From Teichococcus coralli (GTDB taxonomy: Bacteria > Pseudomonadota > Alphaproteobacteria > Acetobacterales > Acetobacteraceae): a DNA stretch of 64,000 nt. Shown here piece after piece: positions 43,000 through 51,045 of the stretch. Position 1 is the stretch's first letter, and each line of letters opens with the position of its first letter. The translations under genes were made by a program, and so were the position numbers. The stretch is taken from assembly GCF_009829925.1 (NCBI RefSeq), contig NZ_SNVJ01000011.1:62001-126000 (forward strand), in the 5' to 3' direction. The notes beneath the pieces are model-generated. The model had not been told where the DNA came from. It did no database searches and saw nothing but the letters and a program-made list of their open reading frames with translations.

Positions 43000-44316
43000 T
43001 CAGCGGGCGGGCGTCATCCGCCACACCGTGTTCGACAGGTCATCGGCGATGATGAGGGCGCCGCGCGGGTCCACGGTGACGCCGACCGGGCGGCCGCGGG
43101 CGTTGCCTTCCTCGTTCAGGAAGCCGGTCACCACGTCCTGCGGGGGGCCGGCGGGGCGGTTGTCGCGGAAGGGCACGAAGACGACCTTGTAGCCCACGGG
43201 ATTGGTGCGGTTCCAGCTGCCGTGCTCGCCGACGAAGGCGCCTTCCGCGAAGGGGGCGCCCATGGCGGGGGTGGAGAAGTCCACGCCCAGCGCCGCGACG
43301 TGGGAGCCGAGGGCGTAGTCGGGGGCGATGGCGGCGGCGACCTTTTGCGGGTCCTGCGGGCGGACGCGCTCGTCCACGTTCTGGCCCCAGTAGCTGTAGG
43401 GCCAGCCGTAGAAGGCGCCTTCCTTCACCGAGGTCAGGTAGTCCGGCACGAGGTCGGGGCCGATCTCGTCGCGCTCGTTGGCGACGGCCCAGAGCTGGCC
43501 GGTGCCGGGCTGGATGGTCAATGCCGTGGGGTTGCGGATGCCGGTGGCGTAGGGGCGGTGGGCGCCGGATTCGGCGTCGATCTGCCAGACCATGGCGCGG
43601 TCCACCTCGGCGGCCATGCCGCGCTCGGTGATGTTGCTGTTGGAGCCGATGCCGACGAAGAGGGATTCGCCGTCCGGGCTGGCGGCGAGGGACTTGGTCC
43701 AGTGGTGGTTGATTTCGGCCGGGAGGGCGGTGACCTGCTCGGGCGGGCCGGAGGCCTCGGTCTGGCCGTCGCGGTAGTCGAAGCGGACCAGGGCGTCCTG
43801 GTTGGCGACGAAGAGGCTGCCGTTGACCAGGGCGAGGCCGTAGGGGGCGTTGAGGTTTTCCGCGAAGGTGTGCTGGAGCTCGTAGGTGCCGTCGCCGTCG
43901 GCGTCGCGCAGGAGGGTGAGGCGGTCGCCGCTGGGGGCGGAGCTTTTGCCGAGGCTCTTGATGAAGCCGGCGACGAAGTCCTTGGGGCGGACCTTGGGCG
44001 CCTGCTTTCCGCCGGAGCCCTCGGCCACCAGGATGTCGCCATTGGGCAGCACCAGGGTCTGGCGGGGGATGCGGAGGTCGGTGGCGATGGGCTGGATGGT
44101 GTAGCCCTCGGGCACGGTGGGGCGCTCGTTGTTCCAGCCCGCCGGGCGGGGGATCGTCATGTTGGGGAGGAGGCCGCGCTGGGGCTGGGGCAGCGTGGGG
44201 TCGGGGCCGGTCTGGCCGGGCCGCGGCGGGTTGGTCTGCGGCTGGGCGGCGGCGGGGGCGGCCTGGAGGGCGAGGAGGGCCAGCGCCGCGGCGCCGGCGG
44301 TGTGGAGCGGGCGCAT
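43000..44316 (-). CDS. Sorbosone dehydrogenase-like PQQ-type sugar dehydrogenase
   Basis: A 438-aa exported beta-propeller protein. The signal peptide covers residues 1-24 (ending AAAQ), followed by a Pro-rich linker. Six-bladed propeller blocks include LVLPNGDILVAEG, NAPYGLALVNGSLFVANQDAL, HHWTKSLAASPDGESLFVGIGSNSN, IRNPTALTIQPGTGQLWAVANERDEIG, GEHGSWNR and GVTVDPRGALIIADDLSN. It belongs to the soluble glucose/L-sorbosone dehydrogenase superfamily, which oxidises aldoses in the periplasm with PQQ. Substrate is not fixed by sequence. It overlaps the upstream DUF2231 gene by one base, a known pairing. Confidence 0.9.
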   Translation of the reverse strand: MRPLHTAGAAALALLALQAAPAAAQPQTNPPRPGQTGPDPTLPQPQRGLLPNMTIPRPAGWNNERPTVPEGYTIQPIATDLRIPRQTLVLPNGDILVAEGSGGKQAPKVRPKDFVAGFIKSLGKSSAPSGDRLTLLRDADGDGTYELQHTFAENLNAPYGLALVNGSLFVANQDALVRFDYRDGQTEASGPPEQVTALPAEINHHWTKSLAASPDGESLFVGIGSNSNITERGMAAEVDRAMVWQIDAESGAHRPYATGIRNPTALTIQPGTGQLWAVANERDEIGPDLVPDYLTSVKEGAFYGWPYSYWGQNVDERVRPQDPQKVAAAIAPDYALGSHVAALGVDFSTPAMGAPFAEGAFVGEHGSWNRTNPVGYKVVFVPFRDNRPAGPPQDVVTGFLNEEGNARGRPVGVTVDPRGALIIADDLSNTVWRMTPAR

Positions 44317-44771
44317 CAGGTGGTTTCCCTCGGCTGGAGGCGGGAATAGCCCAGCCAGGCGGCGACGAGCGCCAGGAGGGCGGCGATGGCGGAGAGGGGG
44401 ATGGCCTCCGGCATGATGGCGAAGGCGTCCTTGGCGTGGACGAGGGCGTTGAGGAAGCCGAGCACCCACATGGCGAGCAGCACAGCGAAGTAGAGGCCGG
44501 CGCGCTTGCGGGCCGGGGCGCGGGCGCGGATCAGGTCCACCAGCGCCCAGAGCACGGCGAAGGCGCCGACGAGCAGGCCGCCGGCGATGAGCCAGGAGGC
44601 GAAGTTGGTCCACTGGACGTGGAAGCTGGCGTTGTAGGCGAGGTCGCTGAGCAGCGCGCCGAGGAAGAGCGGCAGCGGGAAGGCCAGCAGGATGGCGTGC
44701 AGCGGGTGGAGCGGGCGCGGGGATCGGGTTGGGAGTTGGGTCGGGGATCTGGAGGTCGGGGTGGCGGCCAC
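44316..44771 (-). CDS. DUF2231-family membrane protein
   Basis: A 151-aa protein with four predicted helices (about 24-46, 55-82, 90-112 and 118-142). The opening RPLHPLHAILLAFPLPLFLGALLSDLAY matches DUF2231, whose conserved HPxxxxFP element may bind a cofactor or quinone. It is the first gene of the pair with the sorbosone-dehydrogenase-like protein and could be the membrane electron acceptor or anchor for it; that role is inferred from association only. Confidence 0.85.
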   Translation of the reverse strand: MAATPTSRSPTQLPTRSPRPLHPLHAILLAFPLPLFLGALLSDLAYNASFHVQWTNFASWLIAGGLLVGAFAVLWALVDLIRARAPARKRAGLYFAVLLAMWVLGFLNALVHAKDAFAIMPEAIPLSAIAALLALVAAWLGYSRLQPRETT

Positions 44772-45135
44772 GGCGGATCCTCTTGTTTCTTAGCCTGGTT
44801 TCCGGGTCGGGCCGGGCGGCGCGCAGGGTGACGCGGCCTGCCTCCGGCGGGGACGATGTCAGGAGAACGGGGCAGTCAACGGGGGGTTGCGGGGCCGTCG
44901 TGCGGCTCGCCGTTCAGGGGCAGTCCCCGTGCGGGCGGCCTCGGTCCCGCCGCCGGCGGGGGGCCATCATTGCGCTCGCGGCCAGGGGCGTTCGTGATCG
45001 CGGGCCAATGCGCCCTCGAAGGCGGGAGCCTGGGGAAGGCGGCGCCTTCCCTTTGCGCGGGTGGCGGGGGGCGCGCATGAAAAAAGCCGGGCCTGCGCGG
45101 CCCGGCTTTGTTGGGTCTGAGCGGCGCGAACGCCC
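44772..45135. other. Gene-free intergenic stretch
   Basis: This 364-bp gap between two minus-strand genes has no supported coding sequence. It holds the hairpin at 45080-45109 and a palindrome GGGGAAGGCGGCGCCTTCCC near 45033-45052. Confidence 0.6.
45080..45109 (-). terminator. Rho-independent terminator of the response-regulator gene
   Basis: On the minus strand, 11-bp arms AAAGCCGGGCC / GGCCCGGCTTT with a 5-nt loop run straight into a T6 tract (complement of A6 at 45080-45085). It sits 27 bp past the stop of the regulator gene. This is the clearest intrinsic terminator in the window. Confidence 0.85.
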
Positions 45136-45855
45136 TCAGGCGGCGGCGGCGCGGCCGGCCTGGGGGTCGAGGCGGTAGCCGCCGCCCTCGGTGAGGAGGA
45201 GCGCGGCGTTGGCCGGATCGGGCTCGATCTTCTGCCGGAGGCGGTAGATGTGCGTCTCCAGCGTGTGGGTGGTGACGGCCGCGTTGTAGCCCCAGACCTC
45301 GTTGAGGAGGACCTGGCGGGCGACGGGGCGGCCACCGGCGCGGTAGAGGAACTTCAGGATCGCCGCTTCCTTCTCGGTCAGGCGGATCTTGCGGTTCTTC
45401 ACCGGCTCCAGCAGGAGCTTGGCCGAGGGGCGGAAGGTGTAGGGGCCAATCACGAAGACGGCGTCCTCGGAATTGTCGAACACCCGGAGCTGCGCGCGGA
45501 GGCGGGCCAGCAGCTCGCCGATGCGGAAGGGCTTGGCGATGTAGTCGTTGGCGCCGGCGTCGAGGCCGCGCACCACGTCCTGCTCGGCATCGGCGCCGGT
45601 CAGCATGATGATGGGGAGCTTGACGCCCTGCTGGCGCAGGCGTGCGCAGAGGTCCCGGCCATCGCCATCGGGGAGGCCGATGTCGAGCAGCACGGCGTCG
45701 AAGCGGGCGCCGCCGGCGAGGAGCTGCTCCGCAGCCTCCGCAGAGGAGCCGGCCTCGGCGGGCGCGAACTCACCGTCCAGCGCCAGTTGTTCGGACAACG
45801 TGGCGCGCAGGGCGTCATCATCGTCCACGATCAGGATCGGCCGCGGGCCAGTCAT
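45136..45855 (-). CDS. OmpR/PhoB-family response regulator (orphan)
   Basis: A 239-aa two-domain regulator. The receiver (1-125) has the acidic pair Asp11/Asp12 (VDDDD), phosphoacceptor Asp58 (LLDIGLPDGDG) and Lys in AKPF. The C-terminal winged helix (about 135-232) has EKEAAILKFLYRAGGRPVAR and THTLETHIYRLRQKIE. No histidine kinase is adjacent. It ends with a good intrinsic terminator. The regulon cannot be told from the window; alphaproteobacterial PetR/FeuP-like regulators share this layout. Confidence 0.9.
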   Translation of the reverse strand: MTGPRPILIVDDDDALRATLSEQLALDGEFAPAEAGSSAEAAEQLLAGGARFDAVLLDIGLPDGDGRDLCARLRQQGVKLPIIMLTGADAEQDVVRGLDAGANDYIAKPFRIGELLARLRAQLRVFDNSEDAVFVIGPYTFRPSAKLLLEPVKNRKIRLTEKEAAILKFLYRAGGRPVARQVLLNEVWGYNAAVTTHTLETHIYRLRQKIEPDPANAALLLTEGGGYRLDPQAGRAAAA

Positions 45856-46107
45856 GCGATTTCTCGACCTAGCCAGTGGAAAGACAAGGCATCAACCTTC
45901 CAGATATGGAGTTCCCGACGGGAAGGCCATCAAGCCTTATCGTGACGGCAGTATGGCCATCCGGCAAGTCCCGGAACGGGTTCAGGCGCATCCAAAGATT
46001 GATTTTTCTGCCGAAAAACGGGGGATGGCAATCCTGCACGCGGCGCCACATTGCCAGAGACGGGACTCCGCGACCAGATTACCCGAAAGGCGACGGGAAG
46101 CGATGGG

Positions 46108-47307
46108 ATGACCAGCACAGGAAACGTGGCGCCGGATGTGAGGCATGATCCGGAAATCGGAGCTCCCCTGCCGGATGCCACCGCCCTGATGCTGCGCGCG
46201 GTGCACCGGGCGGCGAGCGACCTGCGGCGCGGGACGCCGGTGCTGATCGAGGGGCCGCAGGGACCTTTGGTGGCCGCGGCCGCGGAGGTGGTGGGGGCGC
46301 GGGGGCTGGCGGAGCTGGCCGCGGCCGCGCTGGCGCCCCCGGTGCTGCTGCTGGCGCCGGTGCGGGCGGCGGCGGTGTTGCAGCGGCCGATCGCCGCCGC
46401 GCCGCCGGGCGGGGCCGAGGGGCGCAAGATGGAGGAGGGCGTGGTGGCGCTGCGGCCGGGGCCGGCGCTGCTGGAGCCGGCGGCGCTGCGGCGGCTGGCC
46501 GATCCCGTGGCGGAGCGGCTGCTGCCGGAGCTGCCGGAGCTGATCCCGCCGCCGGCCCTGTCTCCGGCCGCGCTGGCGCTGGCCAAGCTGGGGCGGCTGT
46601 TGCCGGCGCTGGTGGCGGCGCCGGCGCGGGCCTCGGCGGCGGCGCAGCTCGGATTGCTGAGCGTGCCGGCGGCGGATGTGCTGGCCTATCCCACCACGGC
46701 GGCGACCACGCTGGCGCGGGTGGCGGAGGCGCGGGTGCCGCTGGAGAATGCGCGGGACGCGCGGATCGTGGCCTTCCGGGCGGCCGATGGGGGCATCGAG
46801 CACCTGGCGATCCTGGTGGGGGAGCCGGAGAAGCTGGCCGAGGCCGGCGGGGCGCCGCTGGTGCGGGCGCATTCGGAGTGCTTCACGGGGGACCTGCTGG
46901 GCAGCCTGCGTTGCGACTGCGGGCCGCAGCTGCGCGGCGCCATCCGGCGCATGGGGGATGAGGGCGCCGGCGTGCTGCTCTACCTGGCGCAGGAGGGGCG
47001 TGGGATCGGGCTGGTCAACAAGCTGCGGGCCTATACGCTGCAGGACCAGGGGCTCGACACGCTCGATGCCAACCGGGCGCTGGGCTACGGGGCCGACGAG
47101 CGTGGCTTCCTGGTGGCGGCGACCATGCTGCGGGCGCTGGGCATTCCGCGGGTGCGGCTGCTGACCAACAATCCGGACAAGATGGCGGGGCTCGCCGCCT
47201 GCGGCATCGTCGTGGAGGGGCGGGAGGCGCATCGCTTCGCGGCCAACGGGGTGAATGACAAGTACCTGGAGACCAAGGCGGAGCGGTTCGGGCACCTGCT
47301 GCGCTGA
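46108..47307 (+). CDS. ribA: GTP cyclohydrolase II with divergent N-terminal domain
   Basis: A 399-aa protein whose C-terminal half (about 205-399) is GTP cyclohydrolase II, the first step of riboflavin synthesis. Zinc ligands are Cys258, Cys269 and Cys271 (SECFTGDLLGSLRCDCG); EEGRGIGLVNKLRAY, TLDANRALG and LLTNNPDK are further signatures. The first 200 residues are Ala/Leu-rich and lack an obvious DHBP-synthase motif, so they may be a decayed RibB-like domain. GGGAAG lies upstream of ATG 46108. No FMN-riboswitch pattern was seen in the 252-bp leader. Confidence 0.9.
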   Translation: MTSTGNVAPDVRHDPEIGAPLPDATALMLRAVHRAASDLRRGTPVLIEGPQGPLVAAAAEVVGARGLAELAAAALAPPVLLLAPVRAAAVLQRPIAAAPPGGAEGRKMEEGVVALRPGPALLEPAALRRLADPVAERLLPELPELIPPPALSPAALALAKLGRLLPALVAAPARASAAAQLGLLSVPAADVLAYPTTAATTLARVAEARVPLENARDARIVAFRAADGGIEHLAILVGEPEKLAEAGGAPLVRAHSECFTGDLLGSLRCDCGPQLRGAIRRMGDEGAGVLLYLAQEGRGIGLVNKLRAYTLQDQGLDTLDANRALGYGADERGFLVAATMLRALGIPRVRLLTNNPDKMAGLAACGIVVEGREAHRFAANGVNDKYLETKAERFGHLLR

Positions 47308-47349
47308 GGGCCGGCCCGCGGGGCCCTTGCCAGGGCGCGCGGGCGCGGC

Positions 47350-47877
47350 ATGCTGGGCGGCATGGCCCGTTCCGATGACCTGACCGCCACTGTTTTCCCC
47401 GATGGCCGCGTCGTGCTGCGCGGCACCACCTGGCGCTGCGCCCTGGGCAAGGGGGGCGTGCGGCGGGACAAGGCGGAGGGGGATGGGGCGACGCCGGTGG
47501 GGCGGCTGCCGCTGCGGCGGGTGCTGTACCGGGCCGACCGGGGGGCGGCGCCGGCCTGCGCGGTGCCGGTGGAGCCGATCGGGCGGAACGACGGGTGGTG
47601 CGACGATTCGTCGCATCCGGCCTACAACATGGCGATCCGGCTGCCGCATGACGCGCACCATGAGGCGCTTTGGCGGCAGGACCCTGTCTATGACATCGTC
47701 GGCGTGCTGGGGTGGAACGACGCGCCGGTGGTGCGCGGGCGGGGCAGCGCGATCTTTCTGCACCTGGCGCGGCCGGGCTATGCGCCGACCGAGGGCTGCA
47801 TCGCGCTGGAGGCGGGCGACCTTCGGGCGCTGCTGGCCATGGGCGTGACGGCCTTCGAGGTGCTGGATGCGGGCTGA
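47350..47877 (+). CDS. YkuD-type L,D-transpeptidase domain protein
   Basis: A 175-aa L,D-transpeptidase catalytic domain protein: TPVG near residues 48-51, His138 (FLHLARPGY) and nucleophile Cys150 in GCIAL. Family members form 3-3 cross-links in peptidoglycan or anchor lipoproteins. There is no signal peptide or membrane helix with either start (47350 or ATG 47362), which is odd for a periplasmic enzyme; export may use a missed upstream start, or the enzyme may act elsewhere. A palindrome repeat separates it from mutM. Confidence 0.82.
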   Translation: MLGGMARSDDLTATVFPDGRVVLRGTTWRCALGKGGVRRDKAEGDGATPVGRLPLRRVLYRADRGAAPACAVPVEPIGRNDGWCDDSSHPAYNMAIRLPHDAHHEALWRQDPVYDIVGVLGWNDAPVVRGRGSAIFLHLARPGYAPTEGCIALEAGDLRALLAMGVTAFEVLDAG

Positions 47878-47897
47878 GGCTTCCCCATCTCTGCGGA

Positions 47898-47949
47898 ACT
47901 GACAGAAAGAAGATGGGGGTCCGGGGGAATTCCTTCCCCCGGCCTTTTT
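47898..47949 (+). repeat. Dispersed G5/C5 palindrome repeat, copy 11 (reference copy)
   Basis: CTGACAGAAAGAAGA, then TGGGGGT, then hairpin CCGGGGGAA TTCC TTCCCCCGG (arms 47921-47929 and 47934-47942), then CCTTTTTG. The T5 tract makes this copy the best terminator-like member. It ends 9 bp before the mutM start. Confidence 0.85.
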
Positions 47950-47957
47950 GGAGCGCC

Positions 47958-48800
47958 ATGCCCGAGCTACCCGAAGTCGAGACCGTGATGCGTGGCCTGG
48001 CGGCCGTGCTGGAGGGCCGCACCATCATCCGCGCCGCCACCAACCGGGAGGGGATGCGCTGGCCCTTCCCCGCCGGGCTGGCGGCGCGGCTGACCGGCGC
48101 GCGGGTGGAAGGCTTCCGGCGGCGCGGCAAGTACATGCTGATGCGGCTTTCGGGCGGCGATTCGGCGCTGATCCATCTCGGCATGTCCGGGCGGATGGTG
48201 GCGCGGCCGCGCGGGGCCAATGCGCCGCCGCCGGCGCATGAGCACCTCGCGCTGGAGGTGGAGGACGGCACGCGGGTGGGCTTCGTGGACCCGCGCCGGT
48301 TCGGCTGCGTGGACCTGGTGCCGACCGCCGCCGAGGATGGGCACAAGCTGCTGGCCGGGATGGGGCCGGAGCCGCTGGAGGAGGGCTTCACGCCCGGCGT
48401 GCTGGGGGCGGCGCTGGCGGGGAAGCGGACGCCGGTCAAGGCCGCGCTGCTGGACCAGGGGGTGGTGGCGGGGCTGGGCAACATCTACGTGGCGGAGGCG
48501 CTGTTCCGCGCCGGGATCTCGCCGCGGCGGCTGGCGCAGACCATCCCCGGCGCGCGGGCCAGGCGGCTGGTGCCGGCGATCAGGGCGGTGCTGGAGGAGG
48601 CCATCGCGGCGGGCGGGTCCTCCTTGCGCGACTACGTGCGGGCGGATGGCGAGCTCGGGCATTTCCAGGACCGCTTCCAGGTCTATGACCGGGAGGGGGC
48701 GCCCTGCCCGCTCTGCCCGGGCGCGCCGGCTTGCCAGGGGGTCGCGCGCATCGTGCAATCCGGGCGCAGCACCTTCTTCTGTGCCCGCACACAACGCTGA
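47958..48800 (+). CDS. mutM: Formamidopyrimidine-DNA glycosylase
   Basis: A 280-aa Fpg/MutM base-excision repair enzyme removing 8-oxoguanine. The N-terminal PELPEVET supplies the catalytic proline and glutamate; RRGKYM carries the phosphate-contacting lysine; [18 protein letters not shown] is the helix-2-turn-helix. The C-terminal zinc finger is atypical: cysteines are 250, 253, 259 and 275, and the usual last ligand position reads Thr278 (FFCARTQR). Ribosome site GGAG lies 6 bp before ATG 47958. Followed 19 bp later by an enoyl-CoA hydratase. Confidence 0.93.
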   Translation: MPELPEVETVMRGLAAVLEGRTIIRAATNREGMRWPFPAGLAARLTGARVEGFRRRGKYMLMRLSGGDSALIHLGMSGRMVARPRGANAPPPAHEHLALEVEDGTRVGFVDPRRFGCVDLVPTAAEDGHKLLAGMGPEPLEEGFTPGVLGAALAGKRTPVKAALLDQGVVAGLGNIYVAEALFRAGISPRRLAQTIPGARARRLVPAIRAVLEEAIAAGGSSLRDYVRADGELGHFQDRFQVYDREGAPCPLCPGAPACQGVARIVQSGRSTFFCARTQR

Positions 48801-48819
48801 AGCAACGGGAGGCCGCGCC

Positions 48820-49617
48820 ATGCCGGACGCCACGCAAGACCAACCCCCGCAAGACCAACCCATGATCCTGACCGAGGTGCAGGGCCGCGCCGGGGTGATC
48901 CGGCTGAACCGGCCCGCCGCGCTGAACGCGCTGTGCGACCAGCTCATGGGCGAGCTGGGCGAGGCGCTGGGGCGGTTCGACGCCGACCCCGCCATCGCCG
49001 CCATCGTGCTGACCGGCAGCGAGCGCGCCTTCGCCGCCGGGGCGGACATCAAGGAGATGCAGAACCGCCGCTTCCCCGGGACCTACCTGCACGACTTCAT
49101 CGGCGCGCGCTGGGAGGCGGTGCTGACGGTGAGGAAGCCGGTGATCGCGGCGGTGGCCGGGTTCGCGCTGGGCGGCGGGTGCGAGCTGGCGATGATGTGC
49201 GACCTCATCCTGGCGGCCGAGACGGCGAAGTTCGGGCAGCCGGAGATCAATCTCGGCATCATCCCCGGCGCCGGGGGAAGCCAGCGGCTGACCCATGCCA
49301 TCGGCAAGTCCAAGGCGATGGAGATGGTGCTGACCGGGCGGATGATGAACGCCGAGGAGGCCGAGCGCGCCGGGCTGGTGGCGCGCGTGGTGCCGGCCGA
49401 GTCGCTGGTGAGCGAGGCGGTGGCGCTGGCGGAGAAGATCGGCGGGCTTTCCGCGCCGGCCGTGGCCATGGCGAAGGAGGCCGTCAACGCCGCCTTCGAG
49501 CTGCCGCTGCGCGAGGGCGTGCGGCTGGAACGGCGCCTGTTCCTCGGGCTGTTCGGCACCGAGGGACAGAAGGAAGGCATGGCGGCCTTCCTGGAGAAGC
49601 GGAAGCCACGCTTCTGA
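48820..49617 (+). CDS. Enoyl-CoA hydratase
   Basis: A 265-aa crotonase-fold protein with the oxyanion-hole segments [11 protein letters not shown] and [16 protein letters not shown] and the catalytic-loop [21 protein letters not shown]. The C-terminal [21 protein letters not shown] is typical of true short-chain enoyl-CoA hydratases. It hydrates trans-2-enoyl-CoA in fatty-acid or amino-acid beta-oxidation. GGGAGG precedes the ATG at 48820; an internal ATG at residue 15 is also possible. No other beta-oxidation genes are adjacent. Confidence 0.92.
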   Translation: MPDATQDQPPQDQPMILTEVQGRAGVIRLNRPAALNALCDQLMGELGEALGRFDADPAIAAIVLTGSERAFAAGADIKEMQNRRFPGTYLHDFIGARWEAVLTVRKPVIAAVAGFALGGGCELAMMCDLILAAETAKFGQPEINLGIIPGAGGSQRLTHAIGKSKAMEMVLTGRMMNAEEAERAGLVARVVPAESLVSEAVALAEKIGGLSAPAVAMAKEAVNAAFELPLREGVRLERRLFLGLFGTEGQKEGMAAFLEKRKPRF

Positions 49618-49630
49618 AGCGGGGCTTGAG

Positions 49631-49678
49631 CGCTGGGGGAGAAAGAATTCTCCCCCAGGCCCCCTCTTCTTCTTTTCC
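49631..49678 (-). repeat. Dispersed G5/C5 palindrome repeat, copy 12
   Basis: Arms CTGGGGGAGAA (49633-49643) and TTCTCCCCCAG (49648-49658), loop AGAA, then GCCCCCTCTTCTTC. It lies 14 bp after the hydratase stop and differs from copy 3 only in the loop. Confidence 0.8.
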
Positions 49679-49767
49679 ATCCGTTGGGCGGTGCGGGCGG
49701 CATGCGCCCGCGCCGGGGCTGGCGCAGCCCCCCCCTCCCGCCGGCGACGGCGACCGGCAGGTCAGAA

Positions 49768-49818
49768 CCGACAAAAAGAAGATGGGGGTCTGGGGGAATT
49801 CCTTCCCCCAGGCTTTTG
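49768..49818 (+). repeat. Dispersed G5/C5 palindrome repeat, copy 13
   Basis: CCGACAAAAAGAAGATGGGG, then hairpin CTGGGGGAA TTCC TTCCCCCAG (arms 49790-49798 and 49803-49811), then GCTTTTG. It abuts the stop of the minus-strand RidA gene, so two copies in opposite orientation bracket the hydratase/RidA gap. Confidence 0.8.
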
Positions 49819-49819
49819 T

Positions 49820-50170
49820 TCAACGCGCGGCGACGGCGACAACCTCGATCAGCGTGTCCGCCGAGCCCAGGTTGGCCACGCCCACCGTGGCGCGGGCCGG
49901 CAGGTTCTCGGCGCCGAAGAAGCTGACCCAGGCCTCGTTCATCTCGGCCTTGGCCGCCATGTCCGTGACATAGACGGTGGCGGAGAGCACCTTGCTCTTG
50001 TCGCTGCCGGCGCTGGCCAGGATCTCCTGCAGGCGCGCCAGGGCCTGCTCGGTCTGGCCCTTCATGCCCACGCCCTCGCGCCTCTCGGCCACGATGCCGC
50101 CGAGATGCAGCACGCCGCCATGCGCCACGGCGCGGTGCATGATCGGGGTGCGGGTGATCCGTTCAATCAT
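49820..50170 (-). CDS. RidA/YjgF-family protein
   Basis: A 116-aa Rid-family protein. Members hydrolyse reactive enamine/imine intermediates from PLP enzymes. MHRAVAHGGVLHLGG, NEAWVSFFG, PARATVGVANL and the C-terminal IEVVAVA are family blocks. The usual RidA arginine is in PARATV. It probably belongs to a Rid1-7 subgroup rather than RidA proper, since the N-terminus differs. Convergent with enoyl-CoA hydratase. Confidence 0.9.
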   Translation of the reverse strand: MIERITRTPIMHRAVAHGGVLHLGGIVAERREGVGMKGQTEQALARLQEILASAGSDKSKVLSATVYVTDMAAKAEMNEAWVSFFGAENLPARATVGVANLGSADTLIEVVAVAAR

Positions 50171-50419
50171 CGGGTGGTCCTGTCCTGGTGGAGGGCGGCA
50201 GTCTGCCGCCGGGCGGGACGCGGGGGAAGCGGGGCCGGCCTGCGTTCCGCGGCGGGTCGCGGGGGCCACACCAGGGCCGAATCCGGGCCCCGGCCAGGCG
50301 GCGGGCCCCGCATCCATTGACTCCCGCCTCCCCCGGCGGCTAAACCGCGCCTTCCCGCAGCGACCCCGAGGGGTTCCGCGCGTTCCTGAAGACACAGACG
50401 ACTGGTTCGAAACACCGCC

Positions 50420-50698
50420 ATGGCGAACACGGCTTCCGCGCGCAAGCGCATCCGGCAGACGGCCATCCGCAACGAGCGCAACCGCGCCCGCCGCTCCCGC
50501 GTCGGAACCTTCCTCACCAAGGTCGAAAAGGCGATCGCCTCCGGCGATCAGGCCGCGGCCAAGGCCGCCTTCCAGGACGCGCAGCCGGAGATGCAGCGCG
50601 CCGCGACCAAGGGCGTGCTCCACCTCAACACGGTTTCGCGCAAGCTGTCCCGCCTTTCGGCGCGGATCAAGGCGCTGGGCGCGGCCGCGCAGGGCTGA
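50420..50698 (+). CDS. rpsT: 30S ribosomal protein S20
   Basis: A 92-aa very basic protein matching S20: [25 protein letters not shown] at the N-terminus (in two runs) and [19 protein letters not shown] at the C-terminus. It binds 16S rRNA early in 30S assembly. Adjacent to dnaA as in many alphaproteobacteria. A hairpin follows its stop. Confidence 0.97.
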   Translation: MANTASARKRIRQTAIRNERNRARRSRVGTFLTKVEKAIASGDQAAAKAAFQDAQPEMQRAATKGVLHLNTVSRKLSRLSARIKALGAAAQG

Positions 50699-50700
50699 AC

Positions 50701-50722
50701 ATTCCGCGCTCCGGCGCGGAAT
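50701..50722 (+). terminator. Hairpin after rpsT
   Basis: Perfect 9-bp arms ATTCCGCGC / GCGCGGAAT with loop TCCG start 3 bp after the rpsT stop. No clear T-tract. Confidence 0.6.
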
Positions 50723-51045
50723 GACCGGCGGCTTTCGTGTTCTCGCTAAGTCCCCGTTGCGCCAGAGGCGCGGCGGGGGATAGCCTCCAGAGACCACGCG
50801 CTAGACCAAAACGACTCAATTACATCACCGGATTACCGGTCGACTTTCGCCTCGTGGGTTCTGTTCTTGAATCCGAGGTCGCAAGCGAATCGGTGATTTG
50901 CGTCCTGCGCACGGCGAGCGGTACCAATGTCCGTCCTGGTCCTGGCCACAGTCGGAACAGGCCGACCGTGCCGCACAGTGGTTCCTTCCCCCGCAAGGGG
51001 ATGCATCAGGCTGGCCTCGGGCCAAAAGGGTGGCAGGTGCTTCGC
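50723..51045. other. rpsT-dnaA intergenic region
   Basis: About 320 bp that should hold the dnaA promoter. No DnaA box (TTATCCACA-like), GATC cluster or AT-rich unwinding element was found, so it does not look like oriC. In-frame extension of dnaA back to 50737 exists but lacks conserved sequence. Confidence 0.5.

Noticed and set aside
45856..46107. FMN riboswitch in the ribA leader
   Set aside because: The conserved AGGG...GAAA..TCCC core was not found.
50723..51045. Origin of replication next to dnaA
   Set aside because: No DnaA boxes, no AT-rich unwinding region; in many alphaproteobacteria oriC is not beside dnaA.
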